From Betaproteobacteria bacterium (GTDB lineage: Bacteria; Pseudomonadota; Gammaproteobacteria; Burkholderiales; Burkholderiaceae_C): DNA of 64,000 nt. Every line of letters begins with the position of its first letter. Positions within the stretch are counted from its first letter, which is position 1. The translations under genes were made by a program, and so were the position numbers. A model generated the notes under the pieces. That model was not told the DNA's origin. It did not search any database and saw only the letters and a list, made by a program, of their open reading frames with translations. This document shows, piece after piece, positions 25,944 to 37,746 of this stretch. The DNA lies in the NCBI GenBank assembly GCA_016868355.1, contig VGHB01000011.1, positions 24,298 through 88,297 on the forward strand. Reading direction: 5' to 3'.

Positions 25944-26260
25944 CGCGGCTCAACCTGGTGCTGATGCTGGCCCTGGTGCTCAGTGCCTTGGCCTTGGTGC
26001 AAACCGCCTATGAGTCGCGCCGCTTGTTTGCAGAGATCGAACGGGCCAAGGCTGACTTGGCGCGCCTGGAATCAGACCACGCCCGCTTGTTGGCCGAGCG
26101 CCAGGCGCAAGCCACCAACCTGCGGGTCGAGCGGCTGGCCCGTAACCGACTGCAGATGACCCCCATCAGCCCTCAGGTTACGCAGTATGTGATCGACGCG
26201 CCTCGGCGGCCCGGCGCTTCAGCCCAGGCGCCTGAGACCCAGCCCGAGGGGGTGCGCTGA
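25940..26260 (+). CDS. ftsL: Cell division protein FtsL
   Basis: A 106-residue bitopic inner-membrane protein. A short N-terminus is followed by one membrane helix (about 3-23) and a periplasmic coiled coil ([21 protein letters not shown], about 28-65), the usual FtsL layout. It works with FtsB and FtsQ to activate FtsW-FtsI at the septum. Sequence conservation is low in this family; position between rsmH and ftsI settles the call. Confidence 0.92.
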   Translation: MTRLNLVLMLALVLSALALVQTAYESRRLFAEIERAKADLARLESDHARLLAERQAQATNLRVERLARNRLQMTPISPQVTQYVIDAPRRPGASAQAPETQPEGVR

Positions 26261-28041
26261 TGGGCTGGAACCCCTTGCGTAAAGCCGCGGCGCGCCGGTC
26301 GGGTGCGCGCGGCATGGTGTACAGCAACAGTCCGCTGCTGGCTTCGAAAACACCGCTATGGCGCAGCCACTTCCTGGTGGCCTTGTGCGGCTTGGGGGCC
26401 TGTGTGCTGATCGGGCGCGCGGTTTACATCCAGATCATCGGCACCGACTTCTACCAGCTCGAGGGTGAGAAGCGCTACGCACACACGGTGCCGCTGCCGG
26501 CCAGCCGTGGCCGCATCCTGGACCGCAACGGCACCACGCTGGCCAGCAGCGTGGCCATGCCCTCTGTTTGGGCCGACCCCAAGGAGTTTCAGGCCAGCCC
26601 CGAGCAGCTCAAGGCCTTGGCGCTGAGCTTGAAGATACCCCTGGCCGAACTGCAGCGCCGCGTGGCCGATGAGAACAGCCGCTTTGTGTGGCTGCGACGC
26701 CATGTCGACATGGCCCTGTGGCAGGAGGTCAAGGCCCTGAAGATCAAGGGCGTGGCCGAGCTGCGTGAATACCAGCGCCGCTACCCCGAAAGCGAGGCAG
26801 CGGCCCATGTGGTGGGCTTCACCAACGCCGATGACCAAGGCCAGGAGGGCATTGAGCTGGCCTTCCACGATCGCCTGTTGGGCCGCAACGGTTGGCGCAT
26901 GGTCATTCGTGACCGAACCGGCCGCACCGTAGAAGACCTGGGTGACGCGGTGGACCCCCTGCACGGTGATGACATTCAGCTGTCCATCGATGCCAAGGTT
27001 CAATTCTTCGCGTACCAACGGGTGCGTGAAGCGGTCTATCAGCACCGGGCCCAGGCCGGCAGCGTGGTGGTCTTGGACGTGCAGACCGGTGAGGTGCTGG
27101 CACTGGCCAACTACCCTAGCTTCGACCCTTCGGACCGGCGCAACCTCAGTGGCGGTCAGTTGCGTAACCGTGCCTTGACCGACACCTTCGAGCCCGGCTC
27201 CACGATGAAACCCTTCATCGCAGCCCTGTCGCTGGAAACCGGCAAGGTGCAGCCCTCGACGATGATCAATTCCACGCCGGGCAGCATGGTCGTCAGCGGC
27301 TTTCCCATTCGCGATGCACACCCCTACGGCAGTTTGACCGTGGAGCAGGTGATTCAGAAGTCCAGCAATGTCGGCACGGTTCGCATGGCCATGGATCTGC
27401 AGCCGCGCGAAATGTGGGAAATGTTTTCGAAGATTGGCATGGGCCAGAAGCCTGAATTGGACTTCCCCGGTGCTGTTACCGGTCGTCTGCGCCCCTACAA
27501 GACGTGGCGCCCCATTGAGCAGGCCACCATGTCCTATGGCTATGGCCTGTCGGCCAGCCTCTTCCAGCTGGCTAGAGCCTATTCCGTGTTCGCGCGTGAC
27601 GGTGAGCTGGTACCGGTGTCGGTGGTGAGGCGAGACGCAGCCCCCGGTGGCATTCGGGTGTTTTCTGCGGACACCGCGATGGCGGTTCGGCAAATGCTGC
27701 AACTGGCTGCAGGCCCTGGGGGCACCGCGCCGCTGGCGCAGACCCCGGGCTATACCGTGGGCGGCAAGACGGGTACCGCCCACAAGCAAGAGGGGCGGGG
27801 CTATGCAGGCAACAAGTACCGGTCCTGGTTCGTGGGGCTTGCGCCCGTAAGTAATCCGCGCATCGTGGTGGCGGTGATGGTGGACGAGCCCAGCACCGGC
27901 GTGTACTACGGCGGCGCCGTGGCCGCACCGGTGTTCAGCCAGGTGGTTGGGCAAACGCTGCGCTTGTTGAACGTGCCGCCCGATGCCGATGTGAAGTCGC
28001 AAATCGTGGCCAAGGTGCCTGCGGTGGAAGAGAGCTTCTGA
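26260..28041 (+). CDS. ftsI: Septal peptidoglycan transpeptidase FtsI (PBP3)
   Basis: A 593-residue class B penicillin-binding protein, anchored by one helix at about residues 35-55. The periplasmic part has the PBP dimer domain (SRGRILDRNGTTLA near 82) and the transpeptidase with S314-T-M-K317, S368-S-N370 and K503-T-G505. It crosslinks septal peptidoglycan together with FtsW. Start and stop both overlap neighbours by one base (TGATG). Confidence 0.96.
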   Translation: MGWNPLRKAAARRSGARGMVYSNSPLLASKTPLWRSHFLVALCGLGACVLIGRAVYIQIIGTDFYQLEGEKRYAHTVPLPASRGRILDRNGTTLASSVAMPSVWADPKEFQASPEQLKALALSLKIPLAELQRRVADENSRFVWLRRHVDMALWQEVKALKIKGVAELREYQRRYPESEAAAHVVGFTNADDQGQEGIELAFHDRLLGRNGWRMVIRDRTGRTVEDLGDAVDPLHGDDIQLSIDAKVQFFAYQRVREAVYQHRAQAGSVVVLDVQTGEVLALANYPSFDPSDRRNLSGGQLRNRALTDTFEPGSTMKPFIAALSLETGKVQPSTMINSTPGSMVVSGFPIRDAHPYGSLTVEQVIQKSSNVGTVRMAMDLQPREMWEMFSKIGMGQKPELDFPGAVTGRLRPYKTWRPIEQATMSYGYGLSASLFQLARAYSVFARDGELVPVSVVRRDAAPGGIRVFSADTAMAVRQMLQLAAGPGGTAPLAQTPGYTVGGKTGTAHKQEGRGYAGNKYRSWFVGLAPVSNPRIVVAVMVDEPSTGVYYGGAVAAPVFSQVVGQTLRLLNVPPDADVKSQIVAKVPAVEESF

Positions 28042-31040
28042 TGGTGGCCTCTGGACTGTTGCACTTGGACAGTGTGGGGCTGGTGCTGCAGTGGCTGCGC
28101 GGCCGTGGTGCGCAGCGCCTGGTTGTGGACAGCCGCACGGTACGCCCCGGTGATGTGTTCGTGGCCTGGCCCGGAGCCGCCCACGACGCGCGGCGCTATG
28201 TGCCCCAGGCCTTGGCTTCGGGTGCCGTGGCCTGTGTGGTCGACCAGGATGGCGCAGAAGCTTTTGGATTCGACGACGACCGGATCGCCGCGGTGCCGCG
28301 TTTGAAACAGCAGTTGGGGGCCCTGTGCGACGCGTTCTGGGGGCACCCCAGTGCATCCATGGACGTGATGGCCGTTACTGGAACCAATGGCAAGACCTCT
28401 ACAGTCTGGTGGTGGGCTCAGGCCTCGGCCCTGCTGGGGCACCGCAGTGCTGTGGTGGGCACCCTGGGGATCGGGGAGCCTTCGTCGGCCATGCAGCCCG
28501 GCGGCTGGTCTCCCACGGGCCTGACCACGCCCGACCCTGCGGCGCTGCACAGCAGCTTGGCGGCCTACCGCGACCAGGGCGTTCGGCGTTGTGCCCTTGA
28601 AGCCTCTTCGATCGGCCTGGCTGAAGATCGGCTGCGGGCCCTGCGGATCAAGGTAGCGTTGTTCACCAACTTCACCCAGGACCACCTGGACTATCACCAC
28701 ACACTGGAGCAGTACTGGGCAGCCAAGCGGCAGCTTTTCGACTGGCCTGGGCTGTCGGCAGCGGTAGTCAATATCGAGGACCCCCGTGGCGTGGCGTTGC
28801 ATACGCAGTTACGGGCTCAACGCCCGACGCTCGATCTGTGGTCCGTGGGCCTGGCTGAATCCGCTCGCTTACAAGCACGTGCGCTGCAGACCGCGGCCAG
28901 TGGCATACGCTTTGAGCTGCATGAGGCGGCGGCATCGGTGGCTGCCGCCGGTGCAGGGCCATCCTGCACCGCCATGGTGGCGGTCCATCTGCCGTTCCTG
29001 GGCTGCTACAACGTGCTCAACCTCTTGGGTGTGGTGGCGGGCCTGCGGGCGCTGGGCCATGCGCTGGCGGACATTGCTGCAGTGCTGCCCTCGCTGTCGC
29101 CGGTACCGGGCCGATTGCAGGCCCAGGGTGGTGCCGGAGAGCCCCTGGCCGTGGTGGACTATGCGCATACGCCTGATGCCCTGCAACAGGCGCTGGCGGC
29201 CTTGCGCCCTGTGGCACAAGCCCGTGGCGGGCGTCTTTGGTGCGTGTTTGGCTGTGGCGGTGACCGCGACCACAGCAAGCGGCCGGTAATGGGCGCAGTG
29301 GCCCATCAGGGCGCAGACGCCGTGATACTGACCAGCGACAACCCCCGAAGCGAAGACCCTCAGGCCATCCTCGCCGACATCGCTGCTGGCTGGCCCGCCA
29401 ACATACCGGTGGATCTTCAGGTGAACCGACGCAGCGCCATCTTCACCGCGCTTGACCACGCTGCCACACGCGACGTGGTCCTGATAGCCGGAAAGGGGCA
29501 CGAGGCGCATCAAGAGATTCAAGGCGTCTTGCATCCCTTCGACGATGCTGAGGTGGTGCAAACCGGCCTGCGCTCGCGCTCTGCTCGCGGCTTCATGACC
29601 CTGGGGGATATCGCAGCTTGCATCGGTTCTGAGGCCGTGCTGCATGGGGACGCCCGCACCGTGATCCAACGGGTGCACACCGACACCCGTACGCTGCAGC
29701 CTGGCGACCTGTTCGTGGCCCTTCGGGGTGAACGATTCGACGGTCATGACTTCCTGGTTCAGGCCCAGCGCAGCGGCGCGGTGGCCCTGTTGGCAGAACA
29801 GGGCTTGGCCGAAGCGGGCTTGACCGGTGTGCAGGTACCGGACAGCCTAATGGGGCTGCAGGCCCTGGCCCGCGCTTGGCGAGCGCAGCTGGCCCTACCC
29901 GTGATTGCCGTGACCGGCAGCAACGGAAAGACCACCGTCACCCAAATGACGGCATCTATCCTGCGGGCCTGGTGCGCGGAGCGAGCTGGCCATACCCGGG
30001 GCAATCTGAACAACCATGTCGGACTGCCCTTGAGCATGCTGTCTTTGCGGGGTGGAGCCGAACATGGGCACCGAGCTGCGGTGTTGGAACTGGGCATGAA
30101 CCACCCCGGTGAAGTGGTGGAACTGGCCACGATAGCGCAGCCCACGGTTGCTGTGGTGAATAACGCGCAGCGCGAACACCAAGAATTCATGCACACCGTG
30201 GAAGCTGTCGCTCGCGAAAATGGGGCCGTGTTGCAGGCCTTGCCGCCTGGGGGCTCAGCAGTTTTTCCGGCCCACGACCCCTTCGCACCGCTGTGGGCGC
30301 AGATGGCTGGCTCGGCACGGCTGTGGCGCTTTGCTTTCGATGTCTTGCCCAGCGACCATGGTGCGCCAGCCGCTGCTGAAACAGCCCGGCATGGCAGCGC
30401 GCGGGGCCCAGCCGAGGTGCAGGGCCAGGCGCGCTGGGATGGAGATCGCTGGGCGCTGCACATCCAATCCCCGATGGGCGAATTGAACACCCGGGTGCAC
30501 TTGCCCGGCCGCCACAACCTGCACAATGCGATGGCTGCAGCCACGGCGGCCCTGGCCACCGGTGCGCCGCTGGAGGCGGTGGCCACAGGGCTGGCGGCGT
30601 TTGAGGCGGTGACTGGCCGCTCGCGCCTTCGCTCCCTGGTGCACCAAGGCCAGGCCATCACGCTCATCGACGACACCTACAACGCCAACCCCGATTCGGT
30701 GCGGGCGGCCATTGAGGTCTTGGCTGAACTGCCGGGCCCGCGCACCCTGATCCTGGGGGACATGGGCGAAGTGGGCGAACAAGGCCCCGCCTTTCATACT
30801 GAAGTCGGCGCCTATGCGCGGCAGTGCGGCGTCGAGCAGCTGTGGACCCTGGGCGACTTGAGCGTACACAGCGCCACCGCGTATGGCGCCCACGCCCGCC
30901 ACTTCGATTCAATGGCTCCGTTACTTGCAGCTTTGAAGGGTGCCACGCTGGGCGGCAGCGTGTTGATCAAAGGTTCTCGCTTCATGCGCATGGAGCGCGT
31001 GGTCGCTGCCCTTGAAACCCCCAACGCGGAGGCCTGCTGA
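28041..31040 (+). CDS. murE-murF: Fused MurE-MurF peptidoglycan ligase
   Basis: A single 999-residue frame holding two successive cytosolic ligases. MurE (about 1-515) adds meso-diaminopimelate to UDP-MurNAc-Ala-Glu: P-loop GTNGKT with K118 and the mDAP-selecting DNPR at 433-436. MurF (from about 519) adds D-Ala-D-Ala: P-loop GSNGKTT with K630 and [12 protein letters not shown]. The MurF part starts at an in-frame ATG (29595), so internal initiation of free MurF is possible, though no strong ribosome site is seen. No stop or frameshift lies between the halves. This fusion is known from Bordetella and other Burkholderiales and may channel substrate. Confidence 0.95.
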   Translation: MVASGLLHLDSVGLVLQWLRGRGAQRLVVDSRTVRPGDVFVAWPGAAHDARRYVPQALASGAVACVVDQDGAEAFGFDDDRIAAVPRLKQQLGALCDAFWGHPSASMDVMAVTGTNGKTSTVWWWAQASALLGHRSAVVGTLGIGEPSSAMQPGGWSPTGLTTPDPAALHSSLAAYRDQGVRRCALEASSIGLAEDRLRALRIKVALFTNFTQDHLDYHHTLEQYWAAKRQLFDWPGLSAAVVNIEDPRGVALHTQLRAQRPTLDLWSVGLAESARLQARALQTAASGIRFELHEAAASVAAAGAGPSCTAMVAVHLPFLGCYNVLNLLGVVAGLRALGHALADIAAVLPSLSPVPGRLQAQGGAGEPLAVVDYAHTPDALQQALAALRPVAQARGGRLWCVFGCGGDRDHSKRPVMGAVAHQGADAVILTSDNPRSEDPQAILADIAAGWPANIPVDLQVNRRSAIFTALDHAATRDVVLIAGKGHEAHQEIQGVLHPFDDAEVVQTGLRSRSARGFMTLGDIAACIGSEAVLHGDARTVIQRVHTDTRTLQPGDLFVALRGERFDGHDFLVQAQRSGAVALLAEQGLAEAGLTGVQVPDSLMGLQALARAWRAQLALPVIAVTGSNGKTTVTQMTASILRAWCAERAGHTRGNLNNHVGLPLSMLSLRGGAEHGHRAAVLELGMNHPGEVVELATIAQPTVAVVNNAQREHQEFMHTVEAVARENGAVLQALPPGGSAVFPAHDPFAPLWAQMAGSARLWRFAFDVLPSDHGAPAAAETARHGSARGPAEVQGQARWDGDRWALHIQSPMGELNTRVHLPGRHNLHNAMAAATAALATGAPLEAVATGLAAFEAVTGRSRLRSLVHQGQAITLIDDTYNANPDSVRAAIEVLAELPGPRTLILGDMGEVGEQGPAFHTEVGAYARQCGVEQLWTLGDLSVHSATAYGAHARHFDSMAPLLAALKGATLGGSVLIKGSRFMRMERVVAALETPNAEAC

Positions 31041-31041
31041 C

Positions 31042-32223
31042 ATGCTGCTGTGGCTGTTCCAGACCCTGCAGGCCTCCTACCCGGAAGAGCTGGGTTTCCT
31101 GCGTGTGTTCCAGTACCTCACCTTCCGCGCGGTGCTGGCAGCCATAACGGCCCTGTTGATTGGCATTGGCCTGGGCCCCTGGGTCATTCGGCGCTTGACG
31201 GAATTGAAGATCGGTCAGCCCATCCGCGAATACGGAGTACAAGCCCATATCGCCAAAGGTGGCACCCCCACCATGGGCGGTGTGCTGGTGCTGTTGAGCA
31301 TCGCAGCGGCCACGGTGCTGTGGTTCGACTGGGACAACCGCTTTGTGTGGGTGGTGATGGTGGTGACCTTTGGCTTTGGCGCCATCGGTTGGGTCGACGA
31401 CTGGCGCAAGGTGGTGGATAAGAACCCCGAGGGGATGGGCTCGCGCGAGAAGTACTTCTGGCAGTCGTTGATCGGCCTCTTGGCTTCGCTGTACCTGGCC
31501 TTTGCGGTGTCCGAGACATCGTTCCTTCGGGTGCTGGAATTGTTTACGGTGTGGGTGCGCAGCGGATTCGACACAGACTTGCCGCCGCGCGCCGATCTGC
31601 TGGTGCCCTTCTTCAAGACGGTGAGCTACCCCCTGGGTGTGTGGGGCTTCATTGTGCTCACCTATCTGGTGATCGTGGGCTCAAGCAATGCGGTCAACCT
31701 TACCGACGGCCTGGATGGTTTGGCCATCATGCCGGTGGTAATGGTGGGCTCGGCCCTGGGCGTGTTCGCCTATGTGGTGGGCAATTCGGTCTACAGCAAG
31801 TACTTGCTGTTTCCCTACATCCCGGGCGCCGGCGAGTTGCTCATTTTTTGTGCGGCGATGGCCGGAGCGGGTTTGGCCTTCCTGTGGTTCAACGCCCACC
31901 CGGCTCAGGTGTTCATGGGCGATGTGGGCGCTTTGGCCTTGGGCGGCGCCCTGGGCACCATCGCCGTCATAACCCGCCAGGAAATCGTGCTGGCCATCAT
32001 GGGCGGCATCTTTGTGGTGGAGGCGCTGTCGGTGATGTTGCAGGTGGGCTGGTTCAAGTACACCAAGCGCCGCTACGGCGCGGGCCGGCGCGTTTTGCTG
32101 ATGGCGCCGCTGCACCACCACTTCGAGAAGAAGGGGTGGAAGGAAACCCAAGTGGTGGTGCGTTTTTGGATCATCACCATGCTTTTGTGTCTGGTGGGTC
32201 TGTCGAGTCTGAAGCTGCGTTGA
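31042..32223 (+). CDS. mraY: Phospho-N-acetylmuramoyl-pentapeptide transferase MraY
   Basis: A 393-residue polytopic membrane enzyme, about ten helices, that makes lipid I on undecaprenyl phosphate. Conserved elements are KGGTPTMGG near residue 75, the catalytic aspartates in [19 protein letters not shown] and the HHHFEKKGW histidine loop near the C-terminus. Starts one base after the murE-murF stop. Confidence 0.97.
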   Translation: MLLWLFQTLQASYPEELGFLRVFQYLTFRAVLAAITALLIGIGLGPWVIRRLTELKIGQPIREYGVQAHIAKGGTPTMGGVLVLLSIAAATVLWFDWDNRFVWVVMVVTFGFGAIGWVDDWRKVVDKNPEGMGSREKYFWQSLIGLLASLYLAFAVSETSFLRVLELFTVWVRSGFDTDLPPRADLLVPFFKTVSYPLGVWGFIVLTYLVIVGSSNAVNLTDGLDGLAIMPVVMVGSALGVFAYVVGNSVYSKYLLFPYIPGAGELLIFCAAMAGAGLAFLWFNAHPAQVFMGDVGALALGGALGTIAVITRQEIVLAIMGGIFVVEALSVMLQVGWFKYTKRRYGAGRRVLLMAPLHHHFEKKGWKETQVVVRFWIITMLLCLVGLSSLKLR

Positions 32224-32227
32224 GACG

Positions 32228-33817
32228 ATGAATCATCTGGCGGGTCGTTCGGTGCTGATCCTGGGGCTGGGGGCCTCAGGCCTGGCCATGGCGCGTTGGT
32301 GTCTGCGCCATGGTGCGCGGGTGCAGCTGTGGGACAGCCGCGAACACCCTCCCATGCGCGCCGTACTGGATCAAGAGTCGCCCGGCTGCGCCTGGCTTAG
32401 CGGCGCCTTGGACCCAGCGGTGTTGATGGACGTGCATCTGGTGCTCAAAAGCCCGGGCCTGTCGCCCATGGATCCTGCTGTGGCCCCGCTCTTGAGGGCG
32501 GCGCACGCCGACCGTGTGGCCGTTGCGGGCGAATTGGCCCTGTTCGCAAGGGCATTGGCAGACCTGAAGGAAGCCCGCGGATACCAGCCCCAGATCTTGG
32601 CCGTCACCGGTACCAATGGCAAGACCACCACGGCGCAGCTCACGGGCCTGTTGGTGCAGCGCTGTGGCCGTCGCGTGGCGGTAGCTGGCAACATTGGCCC
32701 GACACTGTTGGACACCTTGTCACAGGCGCTTGATGCAGAGCAACAAGCCCAGACCCTGCTGCCCGAGGTGTGGGTGCTTGAGCTGTCGAGTTTTCAGCTC
32801 GACGGGGTAGAGGGGTTTGAGCCCAGCGCCGCGGCGGTGCTCAACATCACCCAAGACCATCTCGACTGGCATGGCGACATGGCGCACTATGTGCAGGCCA
32901 AGTCCCGTATCTTCGGACCCGCGCCGCGCGAAGCCGAAGACGGCACCTTGACCTTGTCCTCCACGATCATGGTGATCAACCGCGACGATGAACAGGTCAG
33001 GGCCCTAGAACCTGCGCCCATCGCCGTCAAGGCCACGCGCGGGCGGGCAGGCAAGCCCCTGATGCGGCGGGTGGTTCGATTTGGTTTAGATGCACCTTGC
33101 TGCCCCAGCGACTTTGGCTTGGTGGTTCAGGGGGGGATGGCCTGGCTGGTCAGGGCCCACCCGCGGGATGAGGATGAAGCGCGGTCGGCACGCGGGGCTC
33201 TCGATCAAGCGTTGCACCTGCAGCGTCTGATGCCGGCAGATGCCTTGCGCATTCGCGGCCGGCACAATGCAGCCAACGCCTTGGCCGCCTTAGCCCTGGC
33301 CACGGCCATTGGTTGCCCCCTGGGGGTGATGCTGCATGGATTGCGCGAATATGCCGGCGAAGCCCACCGGGTCAGCTTCGTACTGCGGGCTGCTGATGTC
33401 GATGTCTACGATGACAGCAAGGGCACCAATGTGGGCGCAACGGTGGCGGCCATCCAGGGCCTAGGCCAAGACATTGAGCCAGCCCGGTTGGTGCTCTTGT
33501 TGGGCGGCGACGGCAAGGGGCAGGACTTTTCAGCGCTGCGCTCGCCTGTGGCGCGTCACGCCCGTGCCGTGGCCTTGTACGGGCGCGATGCTCACGCCAT
33601 TGCCGATGCCCTGGCGGGCCTGGACCTTCGGATGCAGCGCCACGAGGACCTGGTATCGGCCAGCAGCTGGGCCTTTGAGCAGGCCCAGCGCGGGGACTCG
33701 GTGCTGCTAAGCCCAGCCTGTGCCAGCCTGGACCAGTTCCGCGATTACAAGCACCGTGCCGATGTGTTTGTCGACCAGGCGCGGGCCTGGGCCCAATCCC
33801 TGGGGGTTCCCGCATGA
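32228..33817 (+). CDS. murD: UDP-N-acetylmuramoylalanine-D-glutamate ligase MurD
   Basis: A 529-residue cytosolic ligase adding D-Glu. The N-terminal domain begins [18 protein letters not shown]; the P-loop is TGTNGKTTT near residue 135; [11 protein letters not shown] and [10 protein letters not shown] follow; the C-terminal domain has [11 protein letters not shown] and LLLGGDGKG. It is longer than the usual 440-470 residues because of extra segments, notably around 235-300. Overlaps ftsW by 4 nt. Confidence 0.95.
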   Translation: MNHLAGRSVLILGLGASGLAMARWCLRHGARVQLWDSREHPPMRAVLDQESPGCAWLSGALDPAVLMDVHLVLKSPGLSPMDPAVAPLLRAAHADRVAVAGELALFARALADLKEARGYQPQILAVTGTNGKTTTAQLTGLLVQRCGRRVAVAGNIGPTLLDTLSQALDAEQQAQTLLPEVWVLELSSFQLDGVEGFEPSAAAVLNITQDHLDWHGDMAHYVQAKSRIFGPAPREAEDGTLTLSSTIMVINRDDEQVRALEPAPIAVKATRGRAGKPLMRRVVRFGLDAPCCPSDFGLVVQGGMAWLVRAHPRDEDEARSARGALDQALHLQRLMPADALRIRGRHNAANALAALALATAIGCPLGVMLHGLREYAGEAHRVSFVLRAADVDVYDDSKGTNVGATVAAIQGLGQDIEPARLVLLLGGDGKGQDFSALRSPVARHARAVALYGRDAHAIADALAGLDLRMQRHEDLVSASSWAFEQAQRGDSVLLSPACASLDQFRDYKHRADVFVDQARAWAQSLGVPA

Positions 33818-35112
33818 GCGCCGGCTCGCGCGTGTTCACCGCGGGGTGGATGCAGAGCCTGGCCGCTGCCTGGCAGGCCCGCCCGGTGTGGTTGGGGGGT
33901 GGCGCGCCGGCGCACGGCCACACCACACGCGCGGTACCCATTCACGATTGGGTGGGCCGCAGTGGGCAGCCGGTGAAGTTACAGGGCTTTGACCAGCCGC
34001 TGGTGTTGGTGGTGATGGTGTTAATGGCCTTGGGTTTGGTGATGGTGTATTCGGCTTCAGTGGCCTTGCCCGACAACCCGCGCTTTGCCCGTTACACACC
34101 CACTCACTTTCTGATGCGCCACTTCTTATCCATGGGCGTGGCCACTGCAGCGGCTGTGGTCATGCTCCAGATTCCGACCCGGGTTTGGGAGCGCTATGCC
34201 CCACACCTCTTCGTTTTGGCCTTGGCCCTGTTGGTGGTCGTGTTGATTCCCTTCATTGGTAAGGGGGTCAATGGGGCACGGCGCTGGATTCCCCTGGGGG
34301 GCATGAACTTCCAACCCAGTGAATTGGCCAAGCTGGCCATTGCGATGTACGCAGCCAACTACATGGTGCGCAAGATGGACGCCCGCGAGAACTTCATGCG
34401 CGCGTTACTGCCCATGGGAGTTGCGTTGGCCGTGGTCGGGGTGCTGCTGTTGGCCGAACCCGATATGGGGGCCTTCATGGTGATTGCCGCCATTGCACTG
34501 GGCATCTTGTTCCTAGGCGGGGTGAACGGCCGCATGTTCTTCTTAAGCGTGGCCATTCTGCTGGGCGCATTCGTGCTGATGATCGTCTTCAGTGAATTCC
34601 GCCGTGAACGCATTTTTGCCTACCTCGACCCCTGGAACCCCGCCCATGCGCAAGGCAAGGCCTACCAGCTTACCCACTCACTGATCGCCTTTGGTCGTGG
34701 TGAGATCTTTGGCCAGGGTTTGGGTAACAGCGTTGAAAAACTGTTTTACCTGCCCGAAGCCCACACCGATTTCCTGATGGCGGTCTTGGGCGAGGAGTTG
34801 GGCTTCATCGGGGTGCTGTTCGTGATCGTGGCCTTCTTTTGGTTGACGCGGCGCATCTTCAGCATCGGACGTCAGGCCATAGCCATGGACCGGGTCTTTG
34901 CGGGCTTGATGACCCAAGGTATCGGCATCTGGATCGGTGTCCAGGCTTTTATCAACGTGGGCGTGAACCTGGGTGTGCTGCCCACCAAGGGCCTGACCTT
35001 GCCGCTGATGAGCTATGGGGGCTCAGCCCTTCTGTTGAACCTATCGGCCATTGCCATCGTGCTGCGCGTGGACATGGAAAACCGCCAGCGCATGCGTGGG
35101 GGCGGGGTATGA
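33814..35112 (+). CDS. ftsW: Septal peptidoglycan polymerase FtsW
   Basis: A 432-residue SEDS-family glycosyltransferase that polymerises lipid II at the septum with FtsI. About ten helices follow a 60-residue cytosolic N-terminus. Family motifs include [20 protein letters not shown], the [10 protein letters not shown] catalytic aspartate loop, [12 protein letters not shown] and [12 protein letters not shown]. The stop overlaps the start of a 37-codon ORF (ATGA). Confidence 0.96.
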   Translation: MSAGSRVFTAGWMQSLAAAWQARPVWLGGGAPAHGHTTRAVPIHDWVGRSGQPVKLQGFDQPLVLVVMVLMALGLVMVYSASVALPDNPRFARYTPTHFLMRHFLSMGVATAAAVVMLQIPTRVWERYAPHLFVLALALLVVVLIPFIGKGVNGARRWIPLGGMNFQPSELAKLAIAMYAANYMVRKMDARENFMRALLPMGVALAVVGVLLLAEPDMGAFMVIAAIALGILFLGGVNGRMFFLSVAILLGAFVLMIVFSEFRRERIFAYLDPWNPAHAQGKAYQLTHSLIAFGRGEIFGQGLGNSVEKLFYLPEAHTDFLMAVLGEELGFIGVLFVIVAFFWLTRRIFSIGRQAIAMDRVFAGLMTQGIGIWIGVQAFINVGVNLGVLPTKGLTLPLMSYGGSALLLNLSAIAIVLRVDMENRQRMRGGGV

Positions 35113-35222
35113 GCGCCACCAAGCGGTTCCGCCGCAGGCTCACATCGCAGCGCGATGTGAATCGCGCTGTGCGCGAGTGCCGAAGCCAGAGCCGCCAACT
35201 GATGCGAGGGGGAAGCGTGTGA
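35109..35222 (+). CDS. 37-codon basic ORF bridging ftsW and murG
   Basis: Begins on an ATGA overlap with the ftsW stop and ends on a TGATG overlap with the murG start, so it fills the only gap of this size between the coupled genes. The product would be 37 residues, about a quarter Arg, with no hydrophobic segment (starts [11 protein letters not shown], ends QLMRGGSV). The murG ribosome site (gagggggaagc) lies inside its last codons. A perfect 9-bp hairpin lies in its middle. I recognise no family; it may be a coupling leader rather than a functional protein. Confidence 0.5.
   Translation: MSATKRFRRRLTSQRDVNRAVRECRSQSRQLMRGGSV
35140..35160 (+). other. Hairpin within the ftsW-murG bridging ORF
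   Basis: tcacatcgc (35140-35148) pairs perfectly with gcgatgtga (35152-35160) around a 3-nt loop, 62 nt before the murG start. Ribosomes reading the small ORF would open it, so it could modulate murG expression. Confidence 0.55.
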
Positions 35223-36304
35223 TGCCCCACCTTGTGATCATGGCTGCAGGCACCGGTGGGCATATCACCCCAGGATTGGCTGTGGCCGGCGAGATGCAAC
35301 GACGCGGATGGACCGTGTCGTGGATGGGGACCACCACCGGTTTGGAAAACCGCCTGGTTCCCCCAAGTGGCATTCCCATGGACGGCCTGGCCTTCAGCGG
35401 CTTGCGCGGCAAGGGCCTGTGGCACACGGCTACGGGCGGGTTGCGCTTGCTCAAAGCCTTCTGGGATGCGGCGCGCTTGTTGCGGCGCCGCCGAGCCGAT
35501 GCCGTGTTGGGCATGGGCGGCTACATCTGTTTTCCCGGTGGGATGATGGCCAGCCTTCTGGGCAAGCCACTGATGCTGGTCAACGCAGACGCCGCCCTGC
35601 TGTTGAGCAACAAAGCTTTACTTCCTGTGGCCGACCGGGTGGCCTTCGGCTTTGAAGGGGGCTCCGAGGGTGTGAAGCGGGCGGTGGTGACGGGCAACCC
35701 GGTGCGCCCCGAAGTGGCGGCGATTGCCCCTCCGGCGCAGCGCTATGCCAACCGTCAGGGGCCTCTGCGCCTGTTGGTGGTCGGCGGCAGCTTGGGTGCG
35801 CGAGTGCTCAATGAAACCATACCCCAGGCCCTGGCCCTGATGGATGCCCACATGCGTCCCCATGTGGTGCATCAGACTGGCCAGGCTAACGCCCAGGGCG
35901 TTGAGCAGCGATGGGCCGACTTGGGCCTGATGAACCCCAACGTCAGCGTCAGACCCTTCATTGATGACATGGCCCATGAGTTGGCGCAGGCTGATGTGGT
36001 GCTGTGCCGTGCTGGGGCTATCACCGTGAGCGAGCTGTGTGCTGCCGGCGTGGCCAGCGTCTTGGTGCCTTTGGTGGTCAGCACTACCGCACACCAACGC
36101 CACAACGCAGCCTACATGGCCCAACAAGGAGCGGCCGTGCACCTGCAACAAGAAAAGCTCACGCCCCAGGCTTTAGCCGATCTGCTCAGCAACTTGAACC
36201 GGCAAATCCTGTTGGAGATGGCCCAGCGCGCGCGCGCCTGCGCCCGCACGGACGCCACCGCGCAAGTGGCCGACGAACTTGAACGACTGGTGAAGGTCTC
36301 ATGA
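35222..36304 (+). CDS. murG: Lipid II synthase MurG (UDP-GlcNAc transferase)
   Basis: A 360-residue peripheral membrane glycosyltransferase that converts lipid I to lipid II. Conserved: [15 protein letters not shown] (9-23), [28 protein letters not shown] and [16 protein letters not shown]. The ATG at 35222 gives the family length and follows gagggggaag; the frame upstream is antisense-like noise. Overlaps murC by 4 nt. Confidence 0.96.
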   Translation: MPHLVIMAAGTGGHITPGLAVAGEMQRRGWTVSWMGTTTGLENRLVPPSGIPMDGLAFSGLRGKGLWHTATGGLRLLKAFWDAARLLRRRRADAVLGMGGYICFPGGMMASLLGKPLMLVNADAALLLSNKALLPVADRVAFGFEGGSEGVKRAVVTGNPVRPEVAAIAPPAQRYANRQGPLRLLVVGGSLGARVLNETIPQALALMDAHMRPHVVHQTGQANAQGVEQRWADLGLMNPNVSVRPFIDDMAHELAQADVVLCRAGAITVSELCAAGVASVLVPLVVSTTAHQRHNAAYMAQQGAAVHLQQEKLTPQALADLLSNLNRQILLEMAQRARACARTDATAQVADELERLVKVS

Positions 36305-37746
36305 AGCACGCCGTCAAGCAAATCCACTTCGTCGGCATCGGCGGCTCGGGTATGAGCGGCATCGCTGAGATTCTGCACAACCTGGGCTATGCGATTTCTG
36401 GCTCTGACCAAAGCGATGGCCCCGTCACCCAGCGCTTAGCCCGATTGGGGGTTCGTGTGGCCATTGGGCACCACGCGGTCCATGTCGAAGGGGCGCAGGC
36501 GGTGGTGGTGTCCACAGCGGTGCGCCACGACAACCCCGAGGTGATGGCCGCTCGGGCTCGGCGCATTCCTGTGGTGGCCCGTGCCGCCATGCTGGCCGAA
36601 CTGATGCGGCTGCGCCAGGGCATAGCCATTGCTGGCACACACGGCAAAACCACCACTACCTCCCTGGTCACGTCTGTGCTGGCCGCAGCGGGCTTGGACC
36701 CTACCTTCGTCATTGGCGGCCGGCTCAACAGCGCGGGCACCAATTCGGCGCTGGGCCGGGGTGAGTACATCGTGGTGGAGGCCGATGAGAGCGACGCCTC
36801 CTTTCTCAACCTCAGCCCGGTGCTGAGCGTGGTCACCAACATCGACGCCGACCACATGGAAACCTACGGTCACGACTATTCGCGACTCAAGAGCGCCTTC
36901 GTGGATTTCCTGCACCGCATGCCCTTCTATGGAGCGGCCATCTTGTGCACCGACGACCCGGGCGCTCGATCTATCTTACCCCTGCTCAGCCGGCCTATCG
37001 TCAGCTATGGCCTGGGCGAAGACTGCCAAGTGCGGGCCGTCGATGTGCAGGCTTTGCCCGGGGGGCAAATGCGTTTCATCTGTCAACGTCGCAATGGCGT
37101 GCACCAGCCCGACTTAGACATCACGCTGAACCTGCCGGGTGTGCACAACGTGCGCAATGCCCTGGCGGCTGTGGCGGTGGCCACCGAACTCGAACTGCCC
37201 GATACACCTATCACCAAGGCCTTGGCCGGCTTCGGCGGTGTGGGCCGACGCTTTCAGCGCCATGGAGACCTGCCGGTGCCGCAGGCACAAGGTGGAGGCC
37301 GCTTCACCCTCATCGACGACTATGGCCACCATCCGGTGGAAATGGCCGCCGTCATAGAGGCCGCGCGCGGTGCCTTTGTGGGCCGCCGCCTGGTCCTGGC
37401 CTTCCAGCCGCATCGCTACACCCGCACCCGCGACCGCTTTGAAGACTTTGTAAAAGTCTTGGGAACGGCCGATGCGGTGCTCTTGACCGAGGTGTACGCC
37501 GCGGGCGAGCCGCCCATCGTGGCCGCTGACGCCCGTTCAATAGCCCGCGCGCTGCGCGTGGCCGCCCGGGTTGACCCGCTCTTTGTCGACGATGTGCAGC
37601 GGCTGGACCAGGAGATCTTGGCGGCGGTGCGTGATGGCGACGTCGTCATCATCATGGGTGCTGGCTCCATCGGGTCGGTCGCCTCGCGTGTGGTGGCGCA
37701 CTTGGGTGGGAACACCGGTGGGCAGGTACAGGAGGGGCACACATGA
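36301..37746 (+). CDS. murC: UDP-N-acetylmuramate-L-alanine ligase MurC
   Basis: A 481-residue cytosolic ligase adding the first amino acid to UDP-MurNAc. [17 protein letters not shown] at the N-terminus, P-loop [13 protein letters not shown] near 118, [12 protein letters not shown] and [13 protein letters not shown] are all present. ATGA overlaps on both sides. Confidence 0.97.
   Translation: MKHAVKQIHFVGIGGSGMSGIAEILHNLGYAISGSDQSDGPVTQRLARLGVRVAIGHHAVHVEGAQAVVVSTAVRHDNPEVMAARARRIPVVARAAMLAELMRLRQGIAIAGTHGKTTTTSLVTSVLAAAGLDPTFVIGGRLNSAGTNSALGRGEYIVVEADESDASFLNLSPVLSVVTNIDADHMETYGHDYSRLKSAFVDFLHRMPFYGAAILCTDDPGARSILPLLSRPIVSYGLGEDCQVRAVDVQALPGGQMRFICQRRNGVHQPDLDITLNLPGVHNVRNALAAVAVATELELPDTPITKALAGFGGVGRRFQRHGDLPVPQAQGGGRFTLIDDYGHHPVEMAAVIEAARGAFVGRRLVLAFQPHRYTRTRDRFEDFVKVLGTADAVLLTEVYAAGEPPIVAADARSIARALRVAARVDPLFVDDVQRLDQEILAAVRDGDVVIIMGAGSIGSVASRVVAHLGGNTGGQVQEGHT

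Noticed and set aside
26356..28356. 666-codon reverse-strand frame opposite ftsI and murE
   Set aside because: Shadow frame produced by high GC; His/Gly/Arg-biased composition and no domain.
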